From Erysipelothrix amsterdamensis (GTDB taxonomy: Bacteria; Bacillota_I; Bacilli_A; Erysipelotrichales; Erysipelotrichaceae), in contig NZ_OW659496.1 of assembly GCF_940143175.1 (NCBI RefSeq), positions 124,001 to 188,000 of the forward strand: DNA of 64,000 nucleotides, written 5' to 3'. A program made the position numbers and the translations under genes. Below are positions 41,660 through 50,130 of this stretch, piece after piece (positions within the stretch are counted from its first letter, which is position 1; each line of letters opens with the position of its first letter). The notes below the pieces were generated by a model. It was not told where the DNA came from. It did not search any database and saw only the letters and a list, made by a program, of their open reading frames with translations.

Positions 41660-42379
41660 ATGTATGAATCAAATTTTCAATTTTATCCACTAATAATGGA
41701 TGAAAAACCACACAGTGTTCGTGTGGATCTTAATGCACTTGTTTTCGAGGAAGGGTATCCCCACCTCTATGTCGTTAGAAAGCCGTATAAGGGGCGAGAC
41801 AATGGATTTCCGACGGAACTAGCTTTTGATGCCTTGAATACGTTTGAGGTCGCTATAACCGATCTCTTAAGTCCTATGGATGTTCAGCTTATCGGTGCTA
41901 TAACTGGAAATGATGTTTGTGACTATTTCTTTGTCTCTAAAGATTGTATTGCGCTTGAGTCTATCCTCAAAGAACACTTCCCCGAAGAAGTCATCGGGGT
42001 CATTGTTCGCGAACACGATGATTTTGAAATCTACAAAAGTTTACTTTACCCAAATGAATTTCAAATCGCAATCATCTACAATCAAAATCTTTGTATGAAC
42101 CTAGAGAACGAGGGTGAACGCTTTGAAGTAGAACGTGATGTAGAGGTATTAACAGTTTTTGAACGTCTTGAAGATGCCCAACAATTTGGTCAACACTTTG
42201 AACAATTTGCGGATAGCTTTACCCTTGAACCACGGGAAGATGGCATGATTCAAACACGTATGATCGCTTCGATTGTACCAACATTACCCACAATGAATGG
42301 CATCTCACAACACATCGTAACCCTGACCAATCAATATAACGGATATTACGAAGGTTGGAAGTGTAGCGTCCATAAATAA
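41660..42379 (+). CDS. DUF695/RraB-like protein
   Basis: A 239-residue acidic protein in two parts. The N-terminal ~130 residues (FQFYPLIMDEKPHSVRVDL, YVVRKPYKGRDNGFPTELAFDALN) fit DUF695. The C-terminal ~100 residues (FERLEDAQQFGQHFE, TLPTMNGISQHIVTLTNQYNGYYEGW) resemble the RraB/DUF1260 fold. RraB inhibits RNase E in proteobacteria; a function in a Firmicute without classical RNase E is unknown. It is a single gene, and its terminator is the left copy of the repeat flanking the IS. Confidence 0.75.
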   Translation: MYESNFQFYPLIMDEKPHSVRVDLNALVFEEGYPHLYVVRKPYKGRDNGFPTELAFDALNTFEVAITDLLSPMDVQLIGAITGNDVCDYFFVSKDCIALESILKEHFPEEVIGVIVREHDDFEIYKSLLYPNEFQIAIIYNQNLCMNLENEGERFEVERDVEVLTVFERLEDAQQFGQHFEQFADSFTLEPREDGMIQTRMIASIVPTLPTMNGISQHIVTLTNQYNGYYEGWKCSVHK

Positions 42380-42421
42380 AAAAGGATTGAGTCGGCACAA
42401 TACCGATTTCAATCCTTTTTT
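42378..42421. repeat. Left 44-bp copy of duplicated terminator flanking the IS
   Basis: This hairpin terminator (stem AAAAAAGGATTGA...TCAATCCTTTTTT) overlaps the stop of the upstream gene. It is identical over 44 bp to 43454-43497 on the other side of the IS. Confidence 0.95.
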
Positions 42422-42429
42422 CCTAAATT

Positions 42430-42448
42430 CAAATCTCAACCGCACCAC
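42430..42448 (+). repeat. IS left inverted repeat (IRL)
   Basis: Perfect 19-bp inverse of 43428-43446. Confidence 0.92.
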
Positions 42449-42467
42449 CCAAGGTGCGGTTGTTTTT
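42438..42467 (+). terminator. Hairpin at the left IS end
   Basis: AACCGCACC (42438-42446, inside IRL) pairs with GGTGCGGTT (42453-42461), followed by GTTTTT. It would stop outside transcription entering the transposase gene. TATAAT at 42469-42474 follows as a possible transposase -10. Confidence 0.8.
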
Positions 42468-42508
42468 GTATAATAAAAGGAGCCCACCCGACTAAAAGGA
42501 GCTCCCAT

Positions 42509-43447
42509 ATGAAGTATAAACAATTAGATAAAAAAATGAAAGACCAAATTGATATTCTATTAAGCATCGGCTACTCTATGCGCAAGGCAGCACGTAAACT
42601 CAATATATCTCATTCTACGATTTCTAGATATAAAAATAATGTCTATAAGAAACGAACGATTGATATTCGAGAAAAATATTCCCACCTAATCGAATATCTG
42701 CATTCTCACTATGATCCTAAAGTTCATTCGGTAGAAGTATGCTTGAGTAACTATAAACGATATCATCCATATAAACCGTGTGTTTCATCGCAGCAAGTCT
42801 ATAACTGGATTAATCAAGGTAAACTTGATATAAAACCAAATAGAATGTGCTATAAACGTCGAAAACGTAAAAAGAGAATTAGTGGAATGATGAATCACTT
42901 GAGATGGAACTTGGAAGAGAAAACAGTACTTCCAATTAGCCTTAGACCTAAATACATTGAGAAACGTAACGAGATTGGCCATCTCGAAATCGACTCTATA
43001 ATCGGTAAGAAACATGAATCTGCAGCGATTATATCCATTGTAGACCGCTGCTCAAGAATGACCTGGCTTATTAAAGCAGAATATCGATATGACTATTACA
43101 CATCAAACTTAATTCGAAAATTTATTGAAGAGAATAATATAACCACGAAATCGATAACAGTAGATAATGGACTTGAATTTAAAACATTAGGAATTACAGC
43201 CAAGCGGTTGGGTGTGAAACTATATAAGTGTGATCCATACTGTTCTTTTCAACGTGGAACCAATGAACGAGCGAATGCAATAGTAAGAAGGTTTATACCA
43301 AAAGGTAAATCAATGTATGATATAGCGCAACAATATCTTGATGATATTTGCTTCAAAATTAACTCAATGCCGCGAAAAATATTTGACTTCAAAACGGCCT
43401 ATGAGATAGACTTTAATAAAAGTAAAAGTGGTGCGGTTGAGATTTGA
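42509..43447 (+). CDS. IS30-family transposase
   Basis: A 312-residue DDE transposase. The N-terminal helix-turn-helix (SMRKAARKLNISHSTISRYKNN) recognises DNA. The catalytic acids are in GHLEIDSIIGKK, TVDNGLEF and CDPYCSFQRGTNERANAIVRRF. The last block (DPY-S-QRGTNE) is typical of the IS30 family. AAAAGGAG lies 5 bases before the ATG. The frame is intact, so the element may be active. Confidence 0.95.
   Translation: MKYKQLDKKMKDQIDILLSIGYSMRKAARKLNISHSTISRYKNNVYKKRTIDIREKYSHLIEYLHSHYDPKVHSVEVCLSNYKRYHPYKPCVSSQQVYNWINQGKLDIKPNRMCYKRRKRKKRISGMMNHLRWNLEEKTVLPISLRPKYIEKRNEIGHLEIDSIIGKKHESAAIISIVDRCSRMTWLIKAEYRYDYYTSNLIRKFIEENNITTKSITVDNGLEFKTLGITAKRLGVKLYKCDPYCSFQRGTNERANAIVRRFIPKGKSMYDIAQQYLDDICFKINSMPRKIFDFKTAYEIDFNKSKSGAVEI
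43428..43446 (+). repeat. IS right inverted repeat (IRR)
   Basis: Perfect 19-bp inverse of 42430-42448. It includes the transposase stop codon. Confidence 0.92.
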
Positions 43448-43453
43448 TAAAAG

Positions 43454-43497
43454 AAAAAAGGATTGAGTCGGCACAATACCGATTTCAATCCTTTTTT
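43454..43497. repeat. Right 44-bp copy of duplicated terminator
   Basis: Identical to 42378-42421. On the minus strand it is the terminator of the PTS operon, whose last stop is at 43512. Confidence 0.95.
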
Positions 43498-43511
43498 ATA
43501 TATTTTAAAGA

Positions 43512-44858
43512 CTAAGCTTGATCTTTGATTGCTTGTTCTTTAAGAATTAACTTACGGTTCCAAACCATAAGAACCGCTGAGATAGCACCGGCAATAGCAA
43601 CACCGACCCATTTATATTCAACAAGTTTTACCATCATAAATGGTAACCATGAACTACCGTAATCAATACTTGAAATCAATGCAGAACCACCTGGGATTGC
43701 AAAGTTGGCTGCTTTCGCAGCTTCAGTAAAGATTGGCGCAATGTTTGTACCGATTAAAAGACCGATGGATACGGTAAAGATTCCAACGATTAGAGTACGG
43801 AAGAAGTCTCCACCACAAAGCGGTGCAATTAAAACAAACATAAATGGTAAACCTGCAAGACTTGCGAAAGGTAAGAATTGATTACCTGGAATAATAAAGG
43901 CAAGAATAATTGTAATAGGAACCATTACAAGTGAAATTGTAAGGGTAACAGGGTTACCAACACCAACTGCTGAATCAAGTCCAATAAGAAGATTTGAGTT
44001 TTCGCCATATTTCTTTTGAATTTTAGCTTGAACTGCTTCACTGATAGGCATTAAACCTTCCATAAGAATTGCAGACATTTTTGGTGTTAAGACAAGAACT
44101 GCGGCCATAACGATTGCAAGGTTTGTAATGCCTTTGAAATCATAACCAGCAACAAGACCTAATAAAATCCCAACAAATGTACCAAGAATTGCTGGATCAC
44201 CAAACATACCAAATTTTTTCTGGAATGCTTTTTCATCAAGCTTAATTTTATTAATACCAGGAATCTTATCGATAATTGCATTTAAAACATAAGCGATTGG
44301 TGCAAAAGATGCGGTAAATGCATGCGGAATTGAAATACCAGGTAAACCAAGTTGTTTTTCAACAAGCGGAGCGGTACGGTCTCCAATAACCATAATTATC
44401 ACCATATTAAATGCTGCCATTAAAAGACTAACAATTAAATCATTGGTAATCATAAATACAAGAGAACCTGTAAAGGCAAAATGCCAGAAGTTCCAAATAT
44501 CAACGTTAACCGTTTTTGTTGTTTTGGTAGATAACATAATAATGTTAACCAGAATTCCAACAGGAATAATTAATACCCCAACAGCTGAACCAAATGCGAT
44601 AGCACTTGCAGCCGGCCAACCAACATCAAGAACTGTTAAGTTAAGACCGAAATTCGCAACCATTTGCTTTGCAGCTGGTTCCAAGTTTTTTGTTAGTAAT
44701 TCAATAACGATATTCAATCCAATAAAACCAATACCGACCATTAATCCTGATTTGAATGCTTTACTAAATTTAACTCCAAGCGCTAAGGCAAAGAGGGTAA
44801 AGATGATTGGCATCATTACGGCAGGACCAAGATCAACAATAAAATTTAAAATTGACAT
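43512..44858 (-). CDS. PTS system galactitol-type EIIC permease
   Basis: A 448-residue integral membrane protein with 10-12 hydrophobic segments. It matches GatC-type EIIC proteins (start ILNFIVDLGPAVMMPIIFTLFALALG, and LPGISIPHAFTASFAPIAY). It moves the sugar or polyol across the membrane as it is phosphorylated. Galactitol itself is only the family label; the actual substrate is uncertain because no catabolic dehydrogenase or kinase is adjacent. It is the last gene of regulator-EIIB-EIIA-EIIC, separated from EIIA by 2 bp. Confidence 0.9.
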   Translation of the reverse strand: MSILNFIVDLGPAVMMPIIFTLFALALGVKFSKAFKSGLMVGIGFIGLNIVIELLTKNLEPAAKQMVANFGLNLTVLDVGWPAASAIAFGSAVGVLIIPVGILVNIIMLSTKTTKTVNVDIWNFWHFAFTGSLVFMITNDLIVSLLMAAFNMVIIMVIGDRTAPLVEKQLGLPGISIPHAFTASFAPIAYVLNAIIDKIPGINKIKLDEKAFQKKFGMFGDPAILGTFVGILLGLVAGYDFKGITNLAIVMAAVLVLTPKMSAILMEGLMPISEAVQAKIQKKYGENSNLLIGLDSAVGVGNPVTLTISLVMVPITIILAFIIPGNQFLPFASLAGLPFMFVLIAPLCGGDFFRTLIVGIFTVSIGLLIGTNIAPIFTEAAKAANFAIPGGSALISSIDYGSSWLPFMMVKLVEYKWVGVAIAGAISAVLMVWNRKLILKEQAIKDQA

Positions 44859-44860
44859 GA

Positions 44861-45319
44861 CTATGCTACTCCTTTAGTTAAAATATCTAAAATTTCTGTG
44901 TTCGTTTTTCCTTGTAATAATTGATTTAAGAAATCATCATCCGAGAATGTACCCATAAGTTTACTTAAAATTTGAACTTGTTCCTCTTTGTTTTTCACAA
45001 GTAAGAAAAAGAATAGTTTTACTTCAAGATCATTATCGGTGACCATTTCTTTATATGAAATCGGTTGTGATACACGTACAAATGCAATACCTGGTTTATG
45101 AATGTAACTTGAATCTACATGAGGAATTGCGACGCTGCATACAGGTGCTGCGAGTCCAGTAGGATAAGTTGCTTCACGTTCCTTAAGAGCATTTAAATAC
45201 GCTTCATTAACATATCCAAGATCTAAGAGATGTTGATTCATGACATCAAACAACTCATCTTGAGATGATACTTCTAAATCTAAAAATACTAAATCTTCAT
45301 TAAACACTGTAATCACCAC
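44861..45319 (-). CDS. PTS EIIA component (fructose/mannitol/galactitol type)
   Basis: A 152-residue phosphocarrier of the PTS_EIIA_2 family. The phosphorylated His is in VCSVAIPHVDSSYIHKPG (near residue 66), and FFFLLVKNKEEQVQILSKLM is the usual following block. It passes phosphate from HPr to the EIIB at 45325. It is cytosolic and tightly packed in the operon. Confidence 0.92.
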   Translation of the reverse strand: MVITVFNEDLVFLDLEVSSQDELFDVMNQHLLDLGYVNEAYLNALKEREATYPTGLAAPVCSVAIPHVDSSYIHKPGIAFVRVSQPISYKEMVTDNDLEVKLFFFLLVKNKEEQVQILSKLMGTFSDDDFLNQLLQGKTNTEILDILTKGVA

Positions 45320-45324
45320 GTTTT

Positions 45325-45609
45325 CTATAAGCCAAGGATTTCAATTACGTTATCGATTGTTGCTTGAGCGCCCATGCCTGTTAAGAGGGATAGACCTGAT
45401 ACAACGGGAATACCATAACCTTCTCCACCTTGAGCTGTAGTTACAATCACATCTTGATCGGATGCGATGGATGGTAATTCAGCAAGAGAAGTTTGAATAA
45501 ATTTAACTTGATCAAGGAGGCCTTTTGCTTCAAGTCCTGCTTTAAGTTTTGATGTGGCAACAGTGCTTGTTGCGATCCCTGATCCACATGCTACAATAAT
45601 AGTTTTCAT
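45325..45609 (-). CDS. PTS galactitol-type EIIB component
   Basis: A 94-residue protein with the phosphorylated Cys in the P-loop IIVACGSGIATSTVATSKL (Cys8). Later VTTAQGGEGYGIPVVSG is the GatB-type middle block. It receives phosphate from the EIIA next door and gives it to the sugar in EIIC. Length is normal for GatB. Confidence 0.92.
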   Translation of the reverse strand: MKTIIVACGSGIATSTVATSKLKAGLEAKGLLDQVKFIQTSLAELPSIASDQDVIVTTAQGGEGYGIPVVSGLSLLTGMGAQATIDNVIEILGL

Positions 45610-45621
45610 AAAATACCTTTC

Positions 45622-47547
45622 CTACTCAATAAAGAGCGATTTCATATAAGCAATATTCTTATTTTTAATAATGTTTGACACTTTATATTGATGGTCAATT
45701 TCTGCATAAAGTTCCGCGAATAAATCGGAATAATGTGTGCGATGGTCTTGATCAATGAGAATCATGAGAATGAGTTGAACGTGATCATATTTCCACGGGA
45801 TGGGTTTATCGAGAACACATACCACGATGGAGGGTCGATATACAGAACCTTCGATATTGTGAGGGATACAAACGAGGTTACCGACTTCAGTAGAACCAAG
45901 CACTTCGCGTTCTATAATTGATTCTTGACACGCTTTATCGATATAGCCAAGATTGAGGGCTTTCTGGCTCATCAATTCAAGAAGTTCTTGAGGTGTTTGC
46001 GTATCAGGATTTGCGATAAAAAGTTTTTCGTCGAATAAATCAGCGACCGAATGCGAATTTGAAGGATTGCCTTTAATATATCGCTTAATATGCGCGATAT
46101 CTCGATCTGTAACAATTGCGGAAACGACAACTGTAGGAACCCCTAAATTACGATCGATGTGAACTGTGGAGATGAGTAAATCCACATCGTCCATATCGTT
46201 CTTATCAAGTTGATAAAGAGCACTGACTTTTTTAATTTCAAGTGCATCGCTAAACTGTGACTCCAATTTTGCTTTAAGCAACATAGCGGTACCGACTCCC
46301 GTAGTGCACACAACAATTGCGCGTGTTGTCTCACTCTTTTCGTCTTGTCGGGCTCGCTCGCGAGCACCGCAGAAATGAAGTGCGAGGAAACCAACTTCAT
46401 CTAAATTGAATGCTATAGCGTTTGTTTTTAAAAAGTGAAACGCAAGAACCTTCGCAATTTGTATTTCGAATGGATAATTCTTCTCGATCTCATCCAACAA
46501 TTCATTGCGAATTGAAAGTCCGAGTTCAATACGTTTTAGAGCGCTTTCTAAATGGGTCATCAATCCTTGTTTAAGAATTTCATCATGACGGAAATCACTA
46601 CCGTAAATTCTATAAATGTCATCGAGGGCTTCATTGAGGATTTGTAAATTGCGATGAGACTCAGAGTTAATGTTATCAACATCTGTATGGAGTTTTTTCT
46701 GAGAACTTAAATGGATATAAATATTTATGATTTCACTTTTTGGAATTTTAAGGGTTAATGCCTCTTCCAGCATTCCCGCTAGGGCTTCAGCACATAAATA
46801 AGCATTTGAATCGGTATTAATTGATGTGGTTGTGTTACTTAGACCGAGCTTACCTTGTTCAATACGTGTTAAAGCAATTTCAATGTGAATCGAAAGATTC
46901 TTAAACCCAATGTCTGTAAGATGCAGTTGATACTTTTGAATGCATGTCACAATAATGCGTTCAATAATATCCATACGCGGTGTGTTTTGACCGATGATAC
47001 GGTTGATATCAATGGTCGATTTTTCCAACACAAGGTAATCGTTAATGAGGCGACGAATGCTGTTTTCATCACCTGTTAGGACTAAACCACGTTTATAATC
47101 GTTTTCAAGGAAGATATGATATTCCCTTAGAATTCGTCTTACGCTGACCAGATCTCTTTTAAGTGTTGATAAACTTATAAATAAATTGTCGGCAAGGGCC
47201 TCTAATGTAAAATAAGTGCCATTCAAAGTTCCATTCGCAATTTTACGAATAATCCATTCAACCCGAGATTGTCTTACATTCGGTAATACGCTATTATCAA
47301 ACTCATCGTTATAGAAATACGTTTTCCACATTTCGTTTTTGTATGAGTCGTCAATAAGATAGCCTTTACCGCGTAAGGAGGTGATTGCCATGCTGTGTTT
47401 TTTTAGGATGCTATCGATTGCTTGAACTTCCCGTTGAACCGTTTTGCTCGATATATTCAGTTCAGTTGCAATATCATCGCTGGTAATCGCATCATGTGCA
47501 TTGATTATCAACAAAAGAATACTATTTTGTCTTTGTGTTAATTCCAT
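45622..47547 (-). CDS. PRD-containing transcriptional regulator with EIIB- and EIIA-like domains
   Basis: A 641-residue MtlR/BglG-type activator. It has two N-terminal helix-turn-helix parts (DDIATELNISSKTVQREV and LEALADNLFISLSTLKRDLV), then two PRD domains whose His residues are phosphorylated (SIHIEIAL, ALHFCGA). An EIIB-like P-loop (VCTTGVGTAMLLKAKLE) and an EIIA-like end (NLVCIPHNIEGS) follow. It senses PTS activity and should control the downstream EIIB-EIIA-EIIC genes, with which it is co-oriented. I favour ATG 47547 since AGAGGTGA is just upstream; GTG and ATG codons occur up to 47556. Confidence 0.92.
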   Translation of the reverse strand: MELTQRQNSILLLIINAHDAITSDDIATELNISSKTVQREVQAIDSILKKHSMAITSLRGKGYLIDDSYKNEMWKTYFYNDEFDNSVLPNVRQSRVEWIIRKIANGTLNGTYFTLEALADNLFISLSTLKRDLVSVRRILREYHIFLENDYKRGLVLTGDENSIRRLINDYLVLEKSTIDINRIIGQNTPRMDIIERIIVTCIQKYQLHLTDIGFKNLSIHIEIALTRIEQGKLGLSNTTTSINTDSNAYLCAEALAGMLEEALTLKIPKSEIINIYIHLSSQKKLHTDVDNINSESHRNLQILNEALDDIYRIYGSDFRHDEILKQGLMTHLESALKRIELGLSIRNELLDEIEKNYPFEIQIAKVLAFHFLKTNAIAFNLDEVGFLALHFCGARERARQDEKSETTRAIVVCTTGVGTAMLLKAKLESQFSDALEIKKVSALYQLDKNDMDDVDLLISTVHIDRNLGVPTVVVSAIVTDRDIAHIKRYIKGNPSNSHSVADLFDEKLFIANPDTQTPQELLELMSQKALNLGYIDKACQESIIEREVLGSTEVGNLVCIPHNIEGSVYRPSIVVCVLDKPIPWKYDHVQLILMILIDQDHRTHYSDLFAELYAEIDHQYKVSNIIKNKNIAYMKSLFIE

Positions 47548-47693
47548 CAACATCACCTCTCATTCATAGTTTACTTTATTCTATATAGTGTGCAGTTCGT
47601 GTTTGTCCTTTGTCAACAGACATGCATAATGGTGTAAGTCGGTTAGGTAACGACATAGCGAAAGGCGAGTTGGTAAGAATTCGAGAGGCCTTA

Positions 47694-47702
47694 TGATATA
47701 AT
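47694..47702 (+). promoter_or_regulatory. Extended -10 promoter of the MFS gene
   Basis: TGATATAAT, with TATAAT at 47697-47702, lies 30 bp before the start codon. It is the same nonamer as before cdaA and the small Xre gene. Confidence 0.65.
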
Positions 47703-47731
47703 GACCAAAGAAGATTTAGTGGAGGAATGTT

Positions 47732-48928
47732 GTGAAGTTATTGATTGAAAAAAATAAGATGAGTATATTTGTGGTGTTGAATTTACTCTTAACGATAGGG
47801 ATGAATTTAGGGCACCCTGTAACACCAACCCTTTTAAAGTCATTGGAGTTACCACCGCATGTTTTTGGCTTATCTTTTGCGGCAATGTGTCTTACCAACT
47901 TCATATTTGCGCTTGTTTGGTCAAATGTCGCAAATGGGATGAAGAAAACGCGTATTTTGATGATTTCATCAATTGGATACGCCATTGCTCAACTGCTATT
48001 TGGTTATGCATTAAATCGATACAGTATTTATTTTGCGAGATTACTCAGTGGTATTTTTGCAGGGGGATTCCAAGTTGGACTGATGAGTTATGTTGTGAAT
48101 GAAGCACCTGAGGATCGTCAATCTCATTACATTACGATATCTTCGATTATTGTGAGTGTTGGTGCTGCCCTTGGTTTCTTTATTGGCGGTTATCTGGGTG
48201 ATGTATCCGTACGCTTAACATTTGTAATTCAAGCGGTATTCCAAATTGTTTTAGGAATTATGTTTTATTTAATCTTAGGAAGTCATGAGAAAATTGAAGA
48301 AAAAATGGAATGGTCCATGATTCGCAACTCGAATCCGTTAAAAGTGCTTCAGTCTTCCCGTCATCTTATGAAGGATGTCGTCTTAATCTTATTGATTGTG
48401 ACTTTCACATCTTCAGTTGGTACAACATTGTTTGATCAAAGTTTTAATTATTATATTAAAGATATTTTCAACTTCGTACCCAGCCAAAACGGGATTATTA
48501 AAGCAATTACGGGATTATTTGCGGTTGTATTGAATGTCGTTCTTATTCGACGTCGTAATCGTAAAAAACAAGGGGTGGAGCTTGGTCTTTTAAAAACAGT
48601 ATTTATTGCGATGGGATCACTTGCAATCATTGTAAGTTTTAGCCAGACATCAAAACCTTTTGTTGGTTTTGCACTTGCGTGGTTTGGAATGTATACAGTA
48701 ATGATTCCAATTCTTCAAAACTCAGTTATTTCGAATAAGCACAGTGTTGAGGAAGGAAATCAACTTGCCGGTCTTTATAACTCACTTTTAATGCTTGGGA
48801 AAATTTTCGGTGCATTACTAACAAGTTTAATTTATACGATTTCACCCTCATCAACCTTTATGTTTGCAGGCGTTATCTTTATCCTGTCATTTATAATTCT
48901 ATTAAAACCAGAAAAAAGAATGAAATAA
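47732..48928 (+). CDS. Major facilitator superfamily transporter
   Basis: A 398-residue protein with 12 predicted membrane helices. The loop between helices 2 and 3 (NVANGMKKTRILM) and the helix 4 Arg block (YFARLLSGIFAGG) fit drug/proton antiporters of the DHA1 type. The substrate is unknown. Translation starts with GTG, seven bases after GGAGG. It stands alone with its own promoter-like element and terminator, so its link to the neighbouring dehydrogenase is only positional. Confidence 0.88.
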   Translation: MKLLIEKNKMSIFVVLNLLLTIGMNLGHPVTPTLLKSLELPPHVFGLSFAAMCLTNFIFALVWSNVANGMKKTRILMISSIGYAIAQLLFGYALNRYSIYFARLLSGIFAGGFQVGLMSYVVNEAPEDRQSHYITISSIIVSVGAALGFFIGGYLGDVSVRLTFVIQAVFQIVLGIMFYLILGSHEKIEEKMEWSMIRNSNPLKVLQSSRHLMKDVVLILLIVTFTSSVGTTLFDQSFNYYIKDIFNFVPSQNGIIKAITGLFAVVLNVVLIRRRNRKKQGVELGLLKTVFIAMGSLAIIVSFSQTSKPFVGFALAWFGMYTVMIPILQNSVISNKHSVEEGNQLAGLYNSLLMLGKIFGALLTSLIYTISPSSTFMFAGVIFILSFIILLKPEKRMK

Positions 48929-48929
48929 T

Positions 48930-48962
48930 AAGAGGCATCGTTACACATACGATGCCTCTTAT
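48930..48962 (+). terminator. MFS gene terminator
   Basis: A perfect 11-bp stem (48930-48940 with 48950-48960); the T tail is short. Confidence 0.8.
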
Positions 48963-49023
48963 TACATTTTAAGAACACATTGATGCGTGGGTTCTATAAT
49001 TATAGGTAATAGGAGGAATGAGT

Positions 49024-50094
49024 ATGAAAAATATTGCGATCATTGGTGGCGGAAACGGCGCTCATGCTGCAGCCGCAGATTTAACGCTTAAAGGATTTTC
49101 GGTGAACTTAATTGAAGATGCACGATTTAAACATCATATGCAAACGGTTTTTGATTCGTTTCAAATTCACGTAACAGGGGTTTTGGATGGTATTGCGAAT
49201 CTTAAATCTGTAACAACAGATTTACAAAAAGGTATCGAAGATGCGGAGATTATAATTGTTGCGGTACCAGCCTTTGCTCACAAAGATTACGCTTATCGCC
49301 TAGCACCATGCTTGAAGGAAGGTCAAACAGTCTTCATTGTTCCTGGTACATTTGGAAGTTTAATCTTTAAGAAAGCCATGGAAGATGTTGGTAATCAGGC
49401 GAATGTTGCCTTTGCAGAAGCTCATACGCTTCCTTATGCGACCCGAATTATCAAACCGGGACATGTCATGATTATGAGTCGCTTTAACCCACTTAAAGTA
49501 GGTGTATTACCGGCAAAAGAAACAATGCGAGTATGTCATTTATTGTCCGACCTTTATGATGGCATTCAACCTGTGGAAAGTGTTGTTGCCTGTGGATTAA
49601 ACAGTTTGAATCCAGTTATTCATGTTCCAGGATGTATACTAAACGCTGGACGCATTGAAAAGGCACAAGGTGAATTCTACTTTTATACAGAAGGATTTAC
49701 TTCGTGTGTTGTGCGTACAACAGAAACTTTGGATCAAGAACGCATCCATCTTCTAGAAGCTTTCGGATATGATTCTGAAACGGTTAATAAAGGAGTTGGA
49801 GGTCCAAATGCATCGGATGATCTTCATAAAGTAATTTCAGAAAATGAGAGTTTTGCATCGATTAAAGGACCTGCCGATGTGAAGGGAAGATATTATTCTG
49901 AAGATATTCCTTTTGGGTTAGCTACTTGGGCTAAATTAGCATCACATCTTCATATAGGAACACCAATTATGGATAGTTTAGTGACTTTGGGTTCTTCTAT
50001 TTTGGAGAAGGATTGCTGGGCAATGGGACCAAGCATGGAAGATTTAGGTCTTAAGGATATGAATATCCAGCAAATTAAAGACGTTATACAGTAA
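49024..50094 (+). CDS. NAD(P)-dependent octopine/opine dehydrogenase family protein
   Basis: A 356-residue oxidoreductase. The Rossmann nucleotide site is IAIIGGGNGAHAAAADLTLKG at the N-terminus. VVACGLNSLNPVIHVPGCILNAG near residue 195 carries the NPxxH-type block typical of the octopine/nopaline dehydrogenase C-terminal domain. These enzymes reductively join an amino acid to a keto acid. Here the substrates are unknown, and no nicotianamine-like synthase for metallophore production is adjacent. ATG 49024 has AGGAGG seven bases upstream. Confidence 0.85.
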   Translation: MKNIAIIGGGNGAHAAAADLTLKGFSVNLIEDARFKHHMQTVFDSFQIHVTGVLDGIANLKSVTTDLQKGIEDAEIIIVAVPAFAHKDYAYRLAPCLKEGQTVFIVPGTFGSLIFKKAMEDVGNQANVAFAEAHTLPYATRIIKPGHVMIMSRFNPLKVGVLPAKETMRVCHLLSDLYDGIQPVESVVACGLNSLNPVIHVPGCILNAGRIEKAQGEFYFYTEGFTSCVVRTTETLDQERIHLLEAFGYDSETVNKGVGGPNASDDLHKVISENESFASIKGPADVKGRYYSEDIPFGLATWAKLASHLHIGTPIMDSLVTLGSSILEKDCWAMGPSMEDLGLKDMNIQQIKDVIQ

Positions 50095-50130
50095 AAGAGT
50101 CCAGTGTGAATGCACTGAACTCTTTTTATT
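50093..50130. terminator. Bidirectional terminator
   Basis: AAAAGAGT-CAGTG pairs with CACTG-ACTCTTTTT. It separates the convergent opine dehydrogenase and TraB-family genes and overlaps the latter's stop. Confidence 0.88.

Larger units (their letters stand above)
42422..43453 (+). mobile_element. IS30-family insertion sequence, complete
   Basis: A 1032-bp element between two identical 44-bp direct repeats. Perfect 19-bp inverted repeats lie just inside (42430-42448 and 43428-43446, CAAATCTCAACCGCACCAC). The outermost 7-8 bp match only partly. It carries one intact transposase gene, and the stop codon lies in the right repeat. It sits between two convergent units (RraB-like gene and PTS operon). 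Confidence 0.93.

Noticed and set aside
47732-50094. MFS transporter plus opine dehydrogenase as an opine metallophore (staphylopine-type) system
   Set aside because: No nicotianamine-like synthase or metallophore ABC importer is present, and a terminator separates the two genes; the evidence is too thin.
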